This document shows positions 1-7,019 of a stretch of DNA of 13,866 nt, piece by piece. Location of the stretch: NCBI GenBank assembly GCA_031552995.1, contig JAVBMB010000105.1:1-13866 (forward strand), given 5' to 3'. The notes under the pieces are model-generated. The model was not told the DNA's origin. It made no database searches and was given only the letters and a program-made list of their open reading frames with translations. A program made the translations under genes and the position numbers. Origin of the DNA: JAVBMB01 sp031552995. Lineage in GTDB: Bacteria > Bacillota > Clostridia > Oscillospirales > Butyricicoccaceae. The number at the start of each line of letters is the position of its first letter. Position 1 is the first letter of the stretch.

Positions 1-56
1 TTTTTTGCATGAAAAGTAACGTGATTAAAAAGTTCCTAAAACCCCCGCTTATAATC

Positions 57-90
57 AAAAATTCCGGGAATTCATTTCCCGAGAATTTTT
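57..90. terminator. Third hairpin, bulged, terminator-like
   Basis: Inverted repeat of 14 base pairs with one bulged base (A82) and a 5-base loop. A CGGGAA/TTCCCG core is extended by A/T pairs. Both ends carry a short T-run within the stem (AATTTTT), so it could act in either direction as a back-up terminator. Confidence 0.4.
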
Positions 91-105
91 ATCAAAATTG
101 AAAAT

Positions 106-141
106 TGTCGAAAAACCCTCAACGGAGTGGGTTTTTCGACA
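106..141. terminator. Long symmetric hairpin, probable bidirectional terminator
   Basis: A 13-bp perfect stem (TGTCGAAAAACCC / GGGTTTTTCGACA) around a 10-base loop. The A/T blocks inside the stem make it symmetric. On the minus strand the 3' arm contains GGGTTTTT and is followed by AT-rich ATTTTCAATTTTG, so it is the likeliest terminator of the operon. It lies about 43 bases past the last stop codon. Confidence 0.6.
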
Positions 142-146
142 CGCTG

Positions 147-173
147 AAAGGTTTGGGCAGTGCCCAAACCTTT
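147..173. terminator. Perfect hairpin just after the operon's last gene
   Basis: A 12-bp perfect inverted repeat (AAAGGTTTGGGC / GCCCAAACCTTT) with a 3-base loop, starting 10 bases beyond the MFS stop. The run of T follows it on the plus strand (TTTTTGTTTCATTTT), so by the classical rule it looks better as a terminator for plus-strand transcription coming from the left. On the minus strand it has no clear U-tract and may act as a 3'-end stabiliser. Confidence 0.55.
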
Positions 174-183
174 TTGTTTCATT

Positions 184-1449
184 TTACCCGATTTCGGCGG
201 AGGCTCTGCTTTTACCGGATATCAGCAGCATACATGCCGACAGCGCGCCAAACAGAATCAGCACCGTCCAGACCATAGAGTAGCTGCCGGTTCTGTCGAC
301 GACAAAGCCCGCCAGCACAGGCGAAAGCATCATGCCAAGCGCGCCGGTAAGCGCGTCCATAGATGTGAACAGGCCGATGGTGTTTTCGTGCGGCGCGCTG
401 TTCGCAATCATCGGCGGAGCCATCATTCCGGCGGCACTGAGCCCGCCGTTGCCGACAATCATCGCCATAATCACAACGGCGATATTCGACATGAACAGCA
501 GCGGCACAAAGGCAAAAATGGCGGCGAGGACACCGCACAGGACTATCATTTCGCACGGATACCGCTCGGACAGCTTACCGACGGGATATGCCACGGCCAG
601 GCTCACGGCTGCGTTGAGCGAATAAAGCATCGACGCTGTTTCGACGCCGATATCGGCGCTGTTGATGAGATAGCTGATGAAATACACGGCAAACACCATG
701 CGCGCGCCGTACAGCGCGGCCGTGGAGGCAAGCCTAAGCAGCACCGGCTTTAATTCGTGCGGCGAAATCGTCAGTATCATCCTGAAGCGAACGCGCTGCG
801 CCGAGGCGGCTTTCGTCTCAGGCTCTTTGTAAAGCCTGAATGTGACAAACCACATTGCCGCAATGTTGATGCTGATAAGGATGAACGGCAGCGGCTGAAA
901 TACCGTAAACAGCTTGCCGCCCACAGACAACGCGACAAACGCCCCCACCGAGGCAATTATCATGAACACGCTCTGCGACATGCCACGCTCACCGGGCGGG
1001 GTCACATCCCAGCGCATAAGAATCAGCGCCATGCTGCACACCGTAAACGAGCCGGATATAAGAAGCATCGCGCCGCCGAACAGCCAAAGGTAAAGCTGAG
1101 AGCCGTCTTTGGCGTACAGCATCGGCAGCCACGGGATGCTCATCAGTGCCATAAGCACGATTGGTATGAACAAAGACAGCACAAAACCGCGCCGGCGCGG
1201 GCCGGTGCGGTTGTCGCTTATCATCGCCGCCAGCGGCGCCGCCGCGATTTTTGCGGCCGAGCCGATGGAAATAAATACGCCGGCCTGAGCTGCCGACAGG
1301 GCAAAGCCGGCCCCGGCGCCGGCGCTGGCAAACCCTGGGTGCCCCGTCTGCAGCAGAACGGGCACAAACGCGTTATAGACAGAGTTTGCCATATCCAGCG
1401 CCGTGGGCAGCAGCACAAGCAATATCATTTTTTTGTATATACTCTTCAT
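184..1449 (-). CDS. MFS transporter, substrate unknown
   Basis: 421-residue membrane protein with about twelve hydrophobic segments in two halves around a polar central region (about 205-235). The loop after TM2 carries a motif-A-like stretch, AAMISDNRTGPRRRGF (74-89), recalling the SDRTRTRxGRR of glycoside-type (GPH/SLC45-like) carriers. The matching loop in the second half is PVGKLSERYP (289-298), and VVDRTGSY (383-390) lies near the last helices. A Gly/Ala-rich insert (37-48) sits in the first external loop. The ATG at 1449 overlaps the DUF885 stop; the Shine-Dalgarno is weak, so translation probably depends on coupling. As the last gene it could export a pathway product or import a second nutrient by ion symport; direction and cargo cannot be read. 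Confidence 0.85.
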   Translation of the reverse strand: MKSIYKKMILLVLLPTALDMANSVYNAFVPVLLQTGHPGFASAGAGAGFALSAAQAGVFISIGSAAKIAAAPLAAMISDNRTGPRRRGFVLSLFIPIVLMALMSIPWLPMLYAKDGSQLYLWLFGGAMLLISGSFTVCSMALILMRWDVTPPGERGMSQSVFMIIASVGAFVALSVGGKLFTVFQPLPFILISINIAAMWFVTFRLYKEPETKAASAQRVRFRMILTISPHELKPVLLRLASTAALYGARMVFAVYFISYLINSADIGVETASMLYSLNAAVSLAVAYPVGKLSERYPCEMIVLCGVLAAIFAFVPLLFMSNIAVVIMAMIVGNGGLSAAGMMAPPMIANSAPHENTIGLFTSMDALTGALGMMLSPVLAGFVVDRTGSYSMVWTVLILFGALSACMLLISGKSRASAEIG

Positions 1450-3113
1450 CTGCTTGGCGCATGCCTTTCAATAAAGTAGTCAGTATGGCATTTAAGCGTG
1501 GGCAGAGAGACAGGGCCGGCTTGCAAAACCGCTTCGTGAAAATGCGGCAGGCTGAATGCGCCGCCAAGCTTTGCCCCGGCATCGTGCCGCAGCGCCGCGA
1601 TGTACTCGCTGCCCAGGCCGTAGCTAAGCGCCTGCCCCGGCATGTCCGCGCCGTAGCGCAGCAGCTCTGTCTCTACATCCGCCGGCGGAAGCGTCAGATT
1701 ATCCAGCATCATGCGGCGCGCCTCATCCATACCCATGCCCAGCATATTGAGGCCTGTGTCCAGCACTATGCGAAGCTTGACGAACAACTCTTGCATCAGC
1801 CTGCCGTATTCATACCCGGGATCGGTGTAAAGATCCATCTCCCGGCACAGGTCGGCGGCATATTCGGCCCATCCCTCGATATATGCATGGTCGGCATGGG
1901 CCTTTAAAAATGTCGGCATGTCACTGTCGGCATACATGCGCGACAGTTGATAGTGATGCCCCGGCATAAGCTCGTGATAGGCGAGCGCGGCACATGTCAC
2001 CCATGTTTTTGTCTCCAGCGCCGAGCCGTTAAAGTAGTACACGCCCTCCGGGCTTTGCGGCGACGGCGGCGAAAAATATCCGAAGGTCAGATACTGCTCG
2101 AGATGTGCGTCAAGCGGCAGCGCCCTGCACGGAGGTACGCTGACGGGCAGGAAATATCCGTCCATTTTCAGCAGCACCGCGTCAAGGCAGCTTTGGAATC
2201 GACGTGAAACGTCCTCTTTGCTTGAATCATGGTAGTTCGTATGCGCCTGCATGTGCTGCGCAAGGCTTGTCACATCAGGCTTTACCCCAAGCCGGCATGC
2301 CAGTTGACGCAGTGAATCCTGTATCCGCCGCACGGCGTCGAGCCCCTGCGCGTGAAGCGCCTCTGCTGATGCCGGTAGCCCGGTGTACACGTCGACCAGA
2401 GACGCGTAGTATGCTTCGGCGTCGCGGTAGGCCAGCACCCCGGGGCAGCGCGCAGGCGCGCGCCCCGAGGTCTGCGACAAAACATCGTGATATGCCTGCA
2501 TTCCTGTGTTTACGCGCTCGAGCTGGAGGCGTATCTCTTTTTGAAATGCCGAGTCGGCCGTCGGCAGCCTGTTCTCGCCAACCCATGCCGGATGCTGGCT
2601 CGGCTGAACGATGAAAGATTCGATGTTTTTCAGCATACCGGGCAGCTCATTCTCAAACACGCGTATGCCGAGCTCCGTCTGAAGAGGAACGTTGTGCCGC
2701 AGCCCCTCGGCATAGTCGGCGTATTCGCGCAGGCGATCGATATAAGCCGCACGCGCATCGGCAGAAGTGACATCAAACCGCCCGAACGCCGCGACGGTGG
2801 ATTGCAGCATGCAGTAGTATGGCGCAAGCTCCCAGCGGTATAAGTAATATTGTTCGTCGTACAGCATGATTTGCATCTGCCGCTTTATGGTCATCAGCAT
2901 TATCTCGTCTGCGTGCGTCACGGCTTTAACCGGCGACAGCCTTGCGAGCATTCCGCGCGCAAAGTCCGCAGTCTCGCTTACACGCGCCCTCGTCAGTGAC
3001 GGGAATCGCACAGCGCGCGGGTCAGGCGACATCTTAAACTCGCTCATCGGCGCTTCACGCAGCGACAGCTCGCTTATCAGCGCGCTGATTTGCGGCGATA
3101 TGTCTTTATACAT
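1446..3113 (-). CDS. DUF885-family metallopeptidase-like protein, cytosolic
   Basis: 555-residue member of the DUF885 family (PF05960), putative zinc peptidases that are poorly characterised. The core motif is HELMPGHH at residues 380-387 (bases 1953-1976), matching the family's HExxPGHH. EGWAEY at 413-418 probably supplies the glutamate ligand. The rest is largely helical. Many relatives are secreted lipoproteins, but this one has no signal peptide. The frame is open back to an ATG at 3365, but that adds 84 residues with no family resemblance and overlaps the dehydrogenase by about 260 bases. The ATG at 3113 has GGAG nine bases upstream and overlaps the dehydrogenase stop by only 8 bases, so it is the better start. 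The stop overlaps the transporter start (ATGA, 1446-1449). It probably cleaves an imported peptide or derivative; no substrate is known. Confidence 0.85.
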   Translation of the reverse strand: MYKDISPQISALISELSLREAPMSEFKMSPDPRAVRFPSLTRARVSETADFARGMLARLSPVKAVTHADEIMLMTIKRQMQIMLYDEQYYLYRWELAPYYCMLQSTVAAFGRFDVTSADARAAYIDRLREYADYAEGLRHNVPLQTELGIRVFENELPGMLKNIESFIVQPSQHPAWVGENRLPTADSAFQKEIRLQLERVNTGMQAYHDVLSQTSGRAPARCPGVLAYRDAEAYYASLVDVYTGLPASAEALHAQGLDAVRRIQDSLRQLACRLGVKPDVTSLAQHMQAHTNYHDSSKEDVSRRFQSCLDAVLLKMDGYFLPVSVPPCRALPLDAHLEQYLTFGYFSPPSPQSPEGVYYFNGSALETKTWVTCAALAYHELMPGHHYQLSRMYADSDMPTFLKAHADHAYIEGWAEYAADLCREMDLYTDPGYEYGRLMQELFVKLRIVLDTGLNMLGMGMDEARRMMLDNLTLPPADVETELLRYGADMPGQALSYGLGSEYIAALRHDAGAKLGGAFSLPHFHEAVLQAGPVSLPTLKCHTDYFIERHAPSR

Positions 3114-4455
3114 CGCGTATTTCTCCGTACACCCGCGCTTCACAGGTCTCATAGGCGCATCTTGTCGGCGTGATGCCGCGGTCGCGGGCGGCGCACAGGT
3201 TTTCCCACGTTTTGACCGGAACAGTCGCTTCGATGCGCTTTTTAAGCCGCTCGTGGCTTGCGCCCTGCCCGTGCTCATATTCCTCGGCGCCGGCAAGCAC
3301 GCCGCCGGTGTTGTGCCACCAGTCGATTTGGAATAAAATACCCCGCTCATCAAGCAAAGCGGCAAGCTTTTCCTCCTGCTCGCGGCTGACGGCGCGAAGC
3401 TGGTTATTTGCCGGCCCCAAAATAACTTTAAACATCAGATTCGGTATATTTTCCTCGTGCATTATGCCACCCATAGCGCACGGGCACAGGAAATCGGCCC
3501 GGGCGTTTAGTATCTCGCCGGGAGGAACAACCGTGATATCGCCGAGGGGATAATGCTTTATCAGCTCGCCTGCGCGTTCCCCGTCAATATCGGCGACAAG
3601 CAGCCTCGCGCCCTCGGCCAGCAAATGCCCGCACATATGCCATCCGACGGCGCCGAGCCCCTGCACTGCAATGCTTCTGCCGGCCAGCGAGGCATCGCCG
3701 AAGCGGAAGAGCGCCGCCTGCTTCATCGCGAGATAACAGCCATAGGCGGTCGGCGTTCCAGTCGGCCCCAGCGGCCCCTCGGGGCCGCCGGTGAACTGCA
3801 CGGAATACTTTTTCTGTCTGCACACATCGGCGAGCGCGGTCGGAAAGCGCATGTCAGGCCCGGTGAAGCAGCGGATTCTGTCGATGCAAAACGCCAGAAA
3901 CCCTACCTGCTCCATGTTGTCAATATCCAGCGGATCCATATGCACGGCGGATTTGCATCCGCCGTAGGGAATACCCGCCGCTACATTCTTATAGCTCATC
4001 GCGCGGCCGAGGTTCAACCCGTCGATTATGACGTCAAGCTCGGTGTCGTCGAAGCCGTGGCGGCGTATGCCGCCTGAAATTATGGCGTGACTGCGGTTGT
4101 TTATGCCCAGCGTGCGGCTGTGGATACAGCCCATGTAACGGATATTCTGCCGGCGGTTAAAGAAGCAGTCAATGCCAATATGCCGGCCTTTGCGTATAAG
4201 GTCAAGCACCTCATCAAGATATTGCCCGAGGCCGTGCCGCACAAACATCTGCCTGACCTGGGCCGTCTGACAGAACTCCTCATCCGCGCACGGAATATCA
4301 CTTGCTGAAAAATCGCTGTTATATCGCGCAAAGCTCAGCGTCTCATCCCATTCGCGTGCCGCGAACAGGCGTACACCGCCGGTTTTCCAGTCGTGGCGCA
4401 GTTGCAATGTCGTAAGGCCTTCGGCAAGCAGCGGGGTAAAAAGGCTGTTTTCCAT
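3106..4455 (-). CDS. Leu/Glu/Phe/Val dehydrogenase-family amino acid dehydrogenase
   Basis: NAD(P)-dependent enzyme that would reversibly deaminate an amino acid to its 2-oxo acid and ammonia in the cytoplasm. It has 449 residues, nearer glutamate dehydrogenases in length, but its motifs are closer to leucine dehydrogenase. MSYKNVAAGIPYGGCKSA (153-170) carries Lys156 and Lys168, matching LeuDH Lys68 and Lys80. TGPD (198-201) gives Asp201 as the match to catalytic Asp115. TPTAYGCYLAMK and the Rossmann motif GLGAVG (266-271) bind the cofactor. CPCAMGG...GPANNQL and WHNTGGVLAG follow. Pocket positions differ: Gly199 replaces LeuDH Ala113 and Gly389 replaces Val294, which hints at a bulkier substrate. 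GAGGTG lies five bases before the ATG, 9 bases after the binding-protein stop. The final residues overlap the next gene by 8 bases. Family call is firm; substrate is open. Confidence 0.88.
   Translation of the reverse strand: MENSLFTPLLAEGLTTLQLRHDWKTGGVRLFAAREWDETLSFARYNSDFSASDIPCADEEFCQTAQVRQMFVRHGLGQYLDEVLDLIRKGRHIGIDCFFNRRQNIRYMGCIHSRTLGINNRSHAIISGGIRRHGFDDTELDVIIDGLNLGRAMSYKNVAAGIPYGGCKSAVHMDPLDIDNMEQVGFLAFCIDRIRCFTGPDMRFPTALADVCRQKKYSVQFTGGPEGPLGPTGTPTAYGCYLAMKQAALFRFGDASLAGRSIAVQGLGAVGWHMCGHLLAEGARLLVADIDGERAGELIKHYPLGDITVVPPGEILNARADFLCPCAMGGIMHEENIPNLMFKVILGPANNQLRAVSREQEEKLAALLDERGILFQIDWWHNTGGVLAGAEEYEHGQGASHERLKKRIEATVPVKTWENLCAARDRGITPTRCAYETCEARVYGEIRDV
3123..3126 (-). promoter_or_regulatory. 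Shine-Dalgarno that decides the DUF885 gene start
   Basis: GGAG on the minus strand, nine bases before the ATG at 3113. It favours this start over the upstream in-frame ATG at 3365, which would need a long overlap with the dehydrogenase gene. Confidence 0.6.
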
Positions 4456-4464
4456 TATGCCACC

Positions 4465-6048
4465 TCATTTGGGCTGAAACTCGTTAAAATAGTACACATA
4501 TGTGCATGTACTGTGGGTCGGCACATTCGTAATTGTGTCTGCGTACGCATTGCCCAGCACCATCGTGTACAGGCCGAACAGTGTATAGCGGTCGTAGAGA
4601 AGCTGAAGAGCTTTCTGCATGAGCGCCCGTGTCTCATCGGGCGTGACGGCGGCCATCAGGGCCTTAACCGTGTCGTCATACTCGGCGCTTTTGCCCGCAT
4701 ACAGCATATCCATGTCGCCCTCTGTGGTAAGGTAGAACAGTATATCGACGATTGACAGGCTTGCGCCGCCCATCTGATACGCCTCCATCTGCATTGTGCC
4801 GCTGAACAGCTTGTCGTAGTACGCGTTCATATCAAGCTGCTCTATTTCAACCGTAAGGCCGGCAGCCATCAGGTCGCCCTGAATCGCCTGTGCGACGGAG
4901 GATGTACCGGCCTCGCACGTGATGAGAATCTCTTCGCCGTTATAGCCCGCTTTTGCCAGCGCTTCGGCCGCCTTACCGGTGTCGTACTGGTCATACGGGA
5001 TAATTCCGTCAAACTCGCCCATCAGCCTCTTCGAGAACTGGTTTGTGTTCACCTCGCCCTGCCCTTCTGAGGCTACAAGCATTACGCTGGCGGGGTTGAT
5101 GGCATGGAATATCGCCTTGCGAAGCTCGACATTGTCGCCGAGCACCGGCCCGCCGATATAGACCATCATAGAGGCAAAGCCGCCGTTTTTGACCAGCTTA
5201 AGGTCTTTGTTTCCCTCGATGAGGCCAAACTGCAGCTCTGGCACGCGCGTAAGGTAATCAACCGAGCCTGTTTCGAGAGCGAGCAGCGCCGCGGCGGGGT
5301 CCAGCGGCGGCTTGACGACCAGGTTAGGTATGGCCGGGGCGCCGAGGAAGTAGTTCTCGTTCGCCTTCATCTTCAGCGAGCCGTCCACGTCAATGGATTC
5401 AAGAATATAGCTGCCGGTGCCTATCGGCTTGGCGGCAAATGCGGCGGGGTCGGCCGAATGGTATGCCTGAGGCAATATAAACACACTGCCGGCAAGGTAC
5501 TCAAGCAGCTTGACATACGGGGCGACTTTGACTATGCGGACTGTCTTGGCGTCAACTTTTTCCACCGATACGACGCGTGATTTAAGCGCGGTGCCGTAGG
5601 TGCTGTCGCGCAGCGCGTTAAAGGAGTATACGACGTCATCGGCCGTCATGGCCGTGCCGTCGTGGAACTTGACGTCTGTGCGCAGTGTGAAGTCGACCGT
5701 CACGCCGTCATCGTCTGCCTTCCACGATTCGGCGAGCAGCGGCGCTATCGAAAAGTCGTCGTTATACTTTGTCAGGCGGTCGAACAGTGCACTGTAGGCA
5801 ACAGAGTCGCCGCCTGTCGAGCCCACGGGGTCAAGCCCTTCGGACTTCTGAATGCCCATAACGGTAAGCGTATCCTTTGTTGGCGCGGCGGGCTGGGTCG
5901 TGGTTGTAGGCGCCGTGGTTGTTCCGCCGTCCGGGGCGGTTGTTGACGTGCTCGTCGGGGCGGTTGTCGTGTCGGTATTTTGGCAGCCGGGAAGGACGAG
6001 AGTCGCCAGCAGTAAAGCGCACAGAAGAGCGGCAGCAAACTTTTTCAT
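4465..6048 (-). CDS. Peptide ABC importer solute-binding lipoprotein (SBP_bac_5 family)
   Basis: Extracellular receptor of the importer, 527 residues, which captures the substrate and delivers it to the permeases. Residues 1-21 are a lipoprotein signal peptide with lipobox LPGC, so Cys22 is predicted to be lipid-anchored. A low-complexity Thr/Ala/Pro spacer (about 24-58) lifts the binding domain off the membrane. The SBP_bac_5 (DppA/OppA) domain follows, with the family hallmark LAESWKADDDG...VKFHDGTAMTADDVVYSF at about 105-143. The start overlaps the ATPase stop and has the strongest ribosome site in the window, a perfect AGGAGG seven bases upstream. That fits the need for more binding protein than membrane subunits. 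It is the last gene of the transporter set, whereas dppA/oppA is often first. The pocket cannot be read, so the ligand class (peptide, modified peptide or other amide) is open. Confidence 0.92.
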   Translation of the reverse strand: MKKFAAALLCALLLATLVLPGCQNTDTTTAPTSTSTTAPDGGTTTAPTTTTQPAAPTKDTLTVMGIQKSEGLDPVGSTGGDSVAYSALFDRLTKYNDDFSIAPLLAESWKADDDGVTVDFTLRTDVKFHDGTAMTADDVVYSFNALRDSTYGTALKSRVVSVEKVDAKTVRIVKVAPYVKLLEYLAGSVFILPQAYHSADPAAFAAKPIGTGSYILESIDVDGSLKMKANENYFLGAPAIPNLVVKPPLDPAAALLALETGSVDYLTRVPELQFGLIEGNKDLKLVKNGGFASMMVYIGGPVLGDNVELRKAIFHAINPASVMLVASEGQGEVNTNQFSKRLMGEFDGIIPYDQYDTGKAAEALAKAGYNGEEILITCEAGTSSVAQAIQGDLMAAGLTVEIEQLDMNAYYDKLFSGTMQMEAYQMGGASLSIVDILFYLTTEGDMDMLYAGKSAEYDDTVKALMAAVTPDETRALMQKALQLLYDRYTLFGLYTMVLGNAYADTITNVPTHSTCTYVYYFNEFQPK

Positions 6049-7019
6049 TTTTCTTCCTCCTGATCAGTTGTGGTGTTGTATATCGTGCAGGCCGCTTCGT
6101 GCCCGCTTTCGACACTTGTTAGCGCCACAGGGCCGCCGCAGCGTGGCGACACATGTCTGCATCGCGGCGCAAAGCGGCATCCGGGCTTTGGGTTAACCGG
6201 GCTTGCGATCTCTCCGATTATAAGGTCGGCGCGCTTGCCGCGCGATTCAATACCGGGCTTGGGCACAGCCGCGAGCAAAGCGCGTGTATACGGATGAGCC
6301 GGGTTTTCAAACAGTCGCTTCGCGGCGGATTTTTCTACGCACCGGCCGAGGTACATGACCAAAATCTCGTCGCTGATGTGCCGTACAACGCTGAGATTGT
6401 GAGTGATGAACACATACGTCAGCCCAAGGCTTTGCTGCAAATCCATCAGCAGATTAAGTATCTGCGCCTGTATTGACACATCCAGCGCCGATACCGGCTC
6501 GTCGCAGACAATAAACTCGGGATCGACGCTAAGAGCCCTTGCGATGCCTACGCGCTGCTTGCGCCCTCCGTCCAGCTCGTGAGGGTATGCGTTGTACAGA
6601 TTCCCGGCCAGTCCGACGGTATCCATCAGTTCAAGAACGCGCGCGCGCAGTTCGCGCTTGTCGGTTATCAACCTGTTGCAGATTATCGGCTCGGCTATAC
6701 TCTGCGCTACCGTGTGGCGCGGGTTCAGGCTGGAATGCGGGTCCTGAAATATTATCTGCATACGCGAGCGCAGGCGTCGCATTTCTTCGCCGCGGCGTCC
6801 GACGACCTCTTCGCCGCCAAAGCTTATGGAACCCTCCGTCGCCGGTATCAGCCCCATCAGCATGCGGCCAAGCGTCGTCTTTCCGCAGCCCGATTCGCCG
6901 ACGACGCCGAGTGTCGTTCCTTTTTCTATAGTGAAGTTCAGATCATCAACGGCATGCAGCAGCCCGCCGTTGACCTTGAAGTATTTTTTCAGGCCGGCGG
7001 CCCTGATGAGCGCGCTCAT
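6045..7019 (-). CDS. dppF: Peptide ABC importer ATPase, DppF/OppF family
   Basis: Second nucleotide-binding subunit, 324 residues. Walker A GESGCGKT (41-48), Q-loop Gln92 in IIFQDPHSSLNP, Walker B FIVCDE (169-174) and switch His207 in ITHNL are all intact. The signature loop is unusual: LDGGRKQRV (149-157), with Asp in place of Ser and Arg in place of Gln, whereas the partner ATPase has LSGG. From memory, DGGR-type F subunits occur in other Clostridia, so this is probably a working subfamily variant. The C-terminal extension has four cysteines (281, 287, 294, 311) as in its partner. The start overlaps the previous stop and has a strong GGAGG (7026-7030) six bases upstream. The stop overlaps the binding-protein start (ATGA, 6045-6048). 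Confidence 0.95.
   Translation of the reverse strand: MSALIRAAGLKKYFKVNGGLLHAVDDLNFTIEKGTTLGVVGESGCGKTTLGRMLMGLIPATEGSISFGGEEVVGRRGEEMRRLRSRMQIIFQDPHSSLNPRHTVAQSIAEPIICNRLITDKRELRARVLELMDTVGLAGNLYNAYPHELDGGRKQRVGIARALSVDPEFIVCDEPVSALDVSIQAQILNLLMDLQQSLGLTYVFITHNLSVVRHISDEILVMYLGRCVEKSAAKRLFENPAHPYTRALLAAVPKPGIESRGKRADLIIGEIASPVNPKPGCRFAPRCRHVSPRCGGPVALTSVESGHEAACTIYNTTTDQEEEK
6056..6061 (-). promoter_or_regulatory. Consensus Shine-Dalgarno of the solute-binding protein gene
   Basis: AGGAGG on the minus strand, 7 bases before the ATG at 6048 and inside the end of the upstream ATPase gene. It is the best match to consensus among the starts in this window. It supports that start and suggests raised translation of the binding protein. 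Confidence 0.85.

Larger units (their letters stand above)
1..183. other. AT-rich intergenic region at the operon's 3' end
   Basis: This stretch is far more AT-rich than the coding DNA. It holds three consecutive hairpins between 57 and 173. Positions 1-56 show no gene, no convincing Shine-Dalgarno and no clear promoter. The T-run at 1-6 may be the tail of a structure outside the window. Confidence 0.6.

Noticed and set aside
8..10. Possible minus-strand ATG of a next gene at the left edge
   Set aside because: Only a few bases remain after it and no Shine-Dalgarno precedes it, so a gene start cannot be supported.
98..283. Small plus-strand frame running through the hairpins into the MFS gene
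   Set aside because: It spans two strong inverted repeats and then runs antisense to the transporter. There is no Shine-Dalgarno or family resemblance.
757..1479. Long plus-strand open frame (240 codons) opposite the MFS gene, continuing the similar frame at 160-753
   Set aside because: Composition rich in Arg, His, Gln and Ala with no domain is typical of the antisense frame of GC-rich coding DNA. The minus-strand frame has clear MFS motifs and fits the operon.
3114..3365. 84-residue N-terminal extension of the DUF885 protein from an ATG at 3365
   Set aside because: It lies wholly within the dehydrogenase gene, shows no family similarity, and the ATG at 3113 has a Shine-Dalgarno and the short overlap typical of this operon.
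5875..5979. Repetitive DNA within the binding-protein gene
   Set aside because: This is the Thr/Ala/Pro linker after the lipoprotein cysteine. It is a normal low-complexity spacer without exact tandem units that would suggest phase variation.
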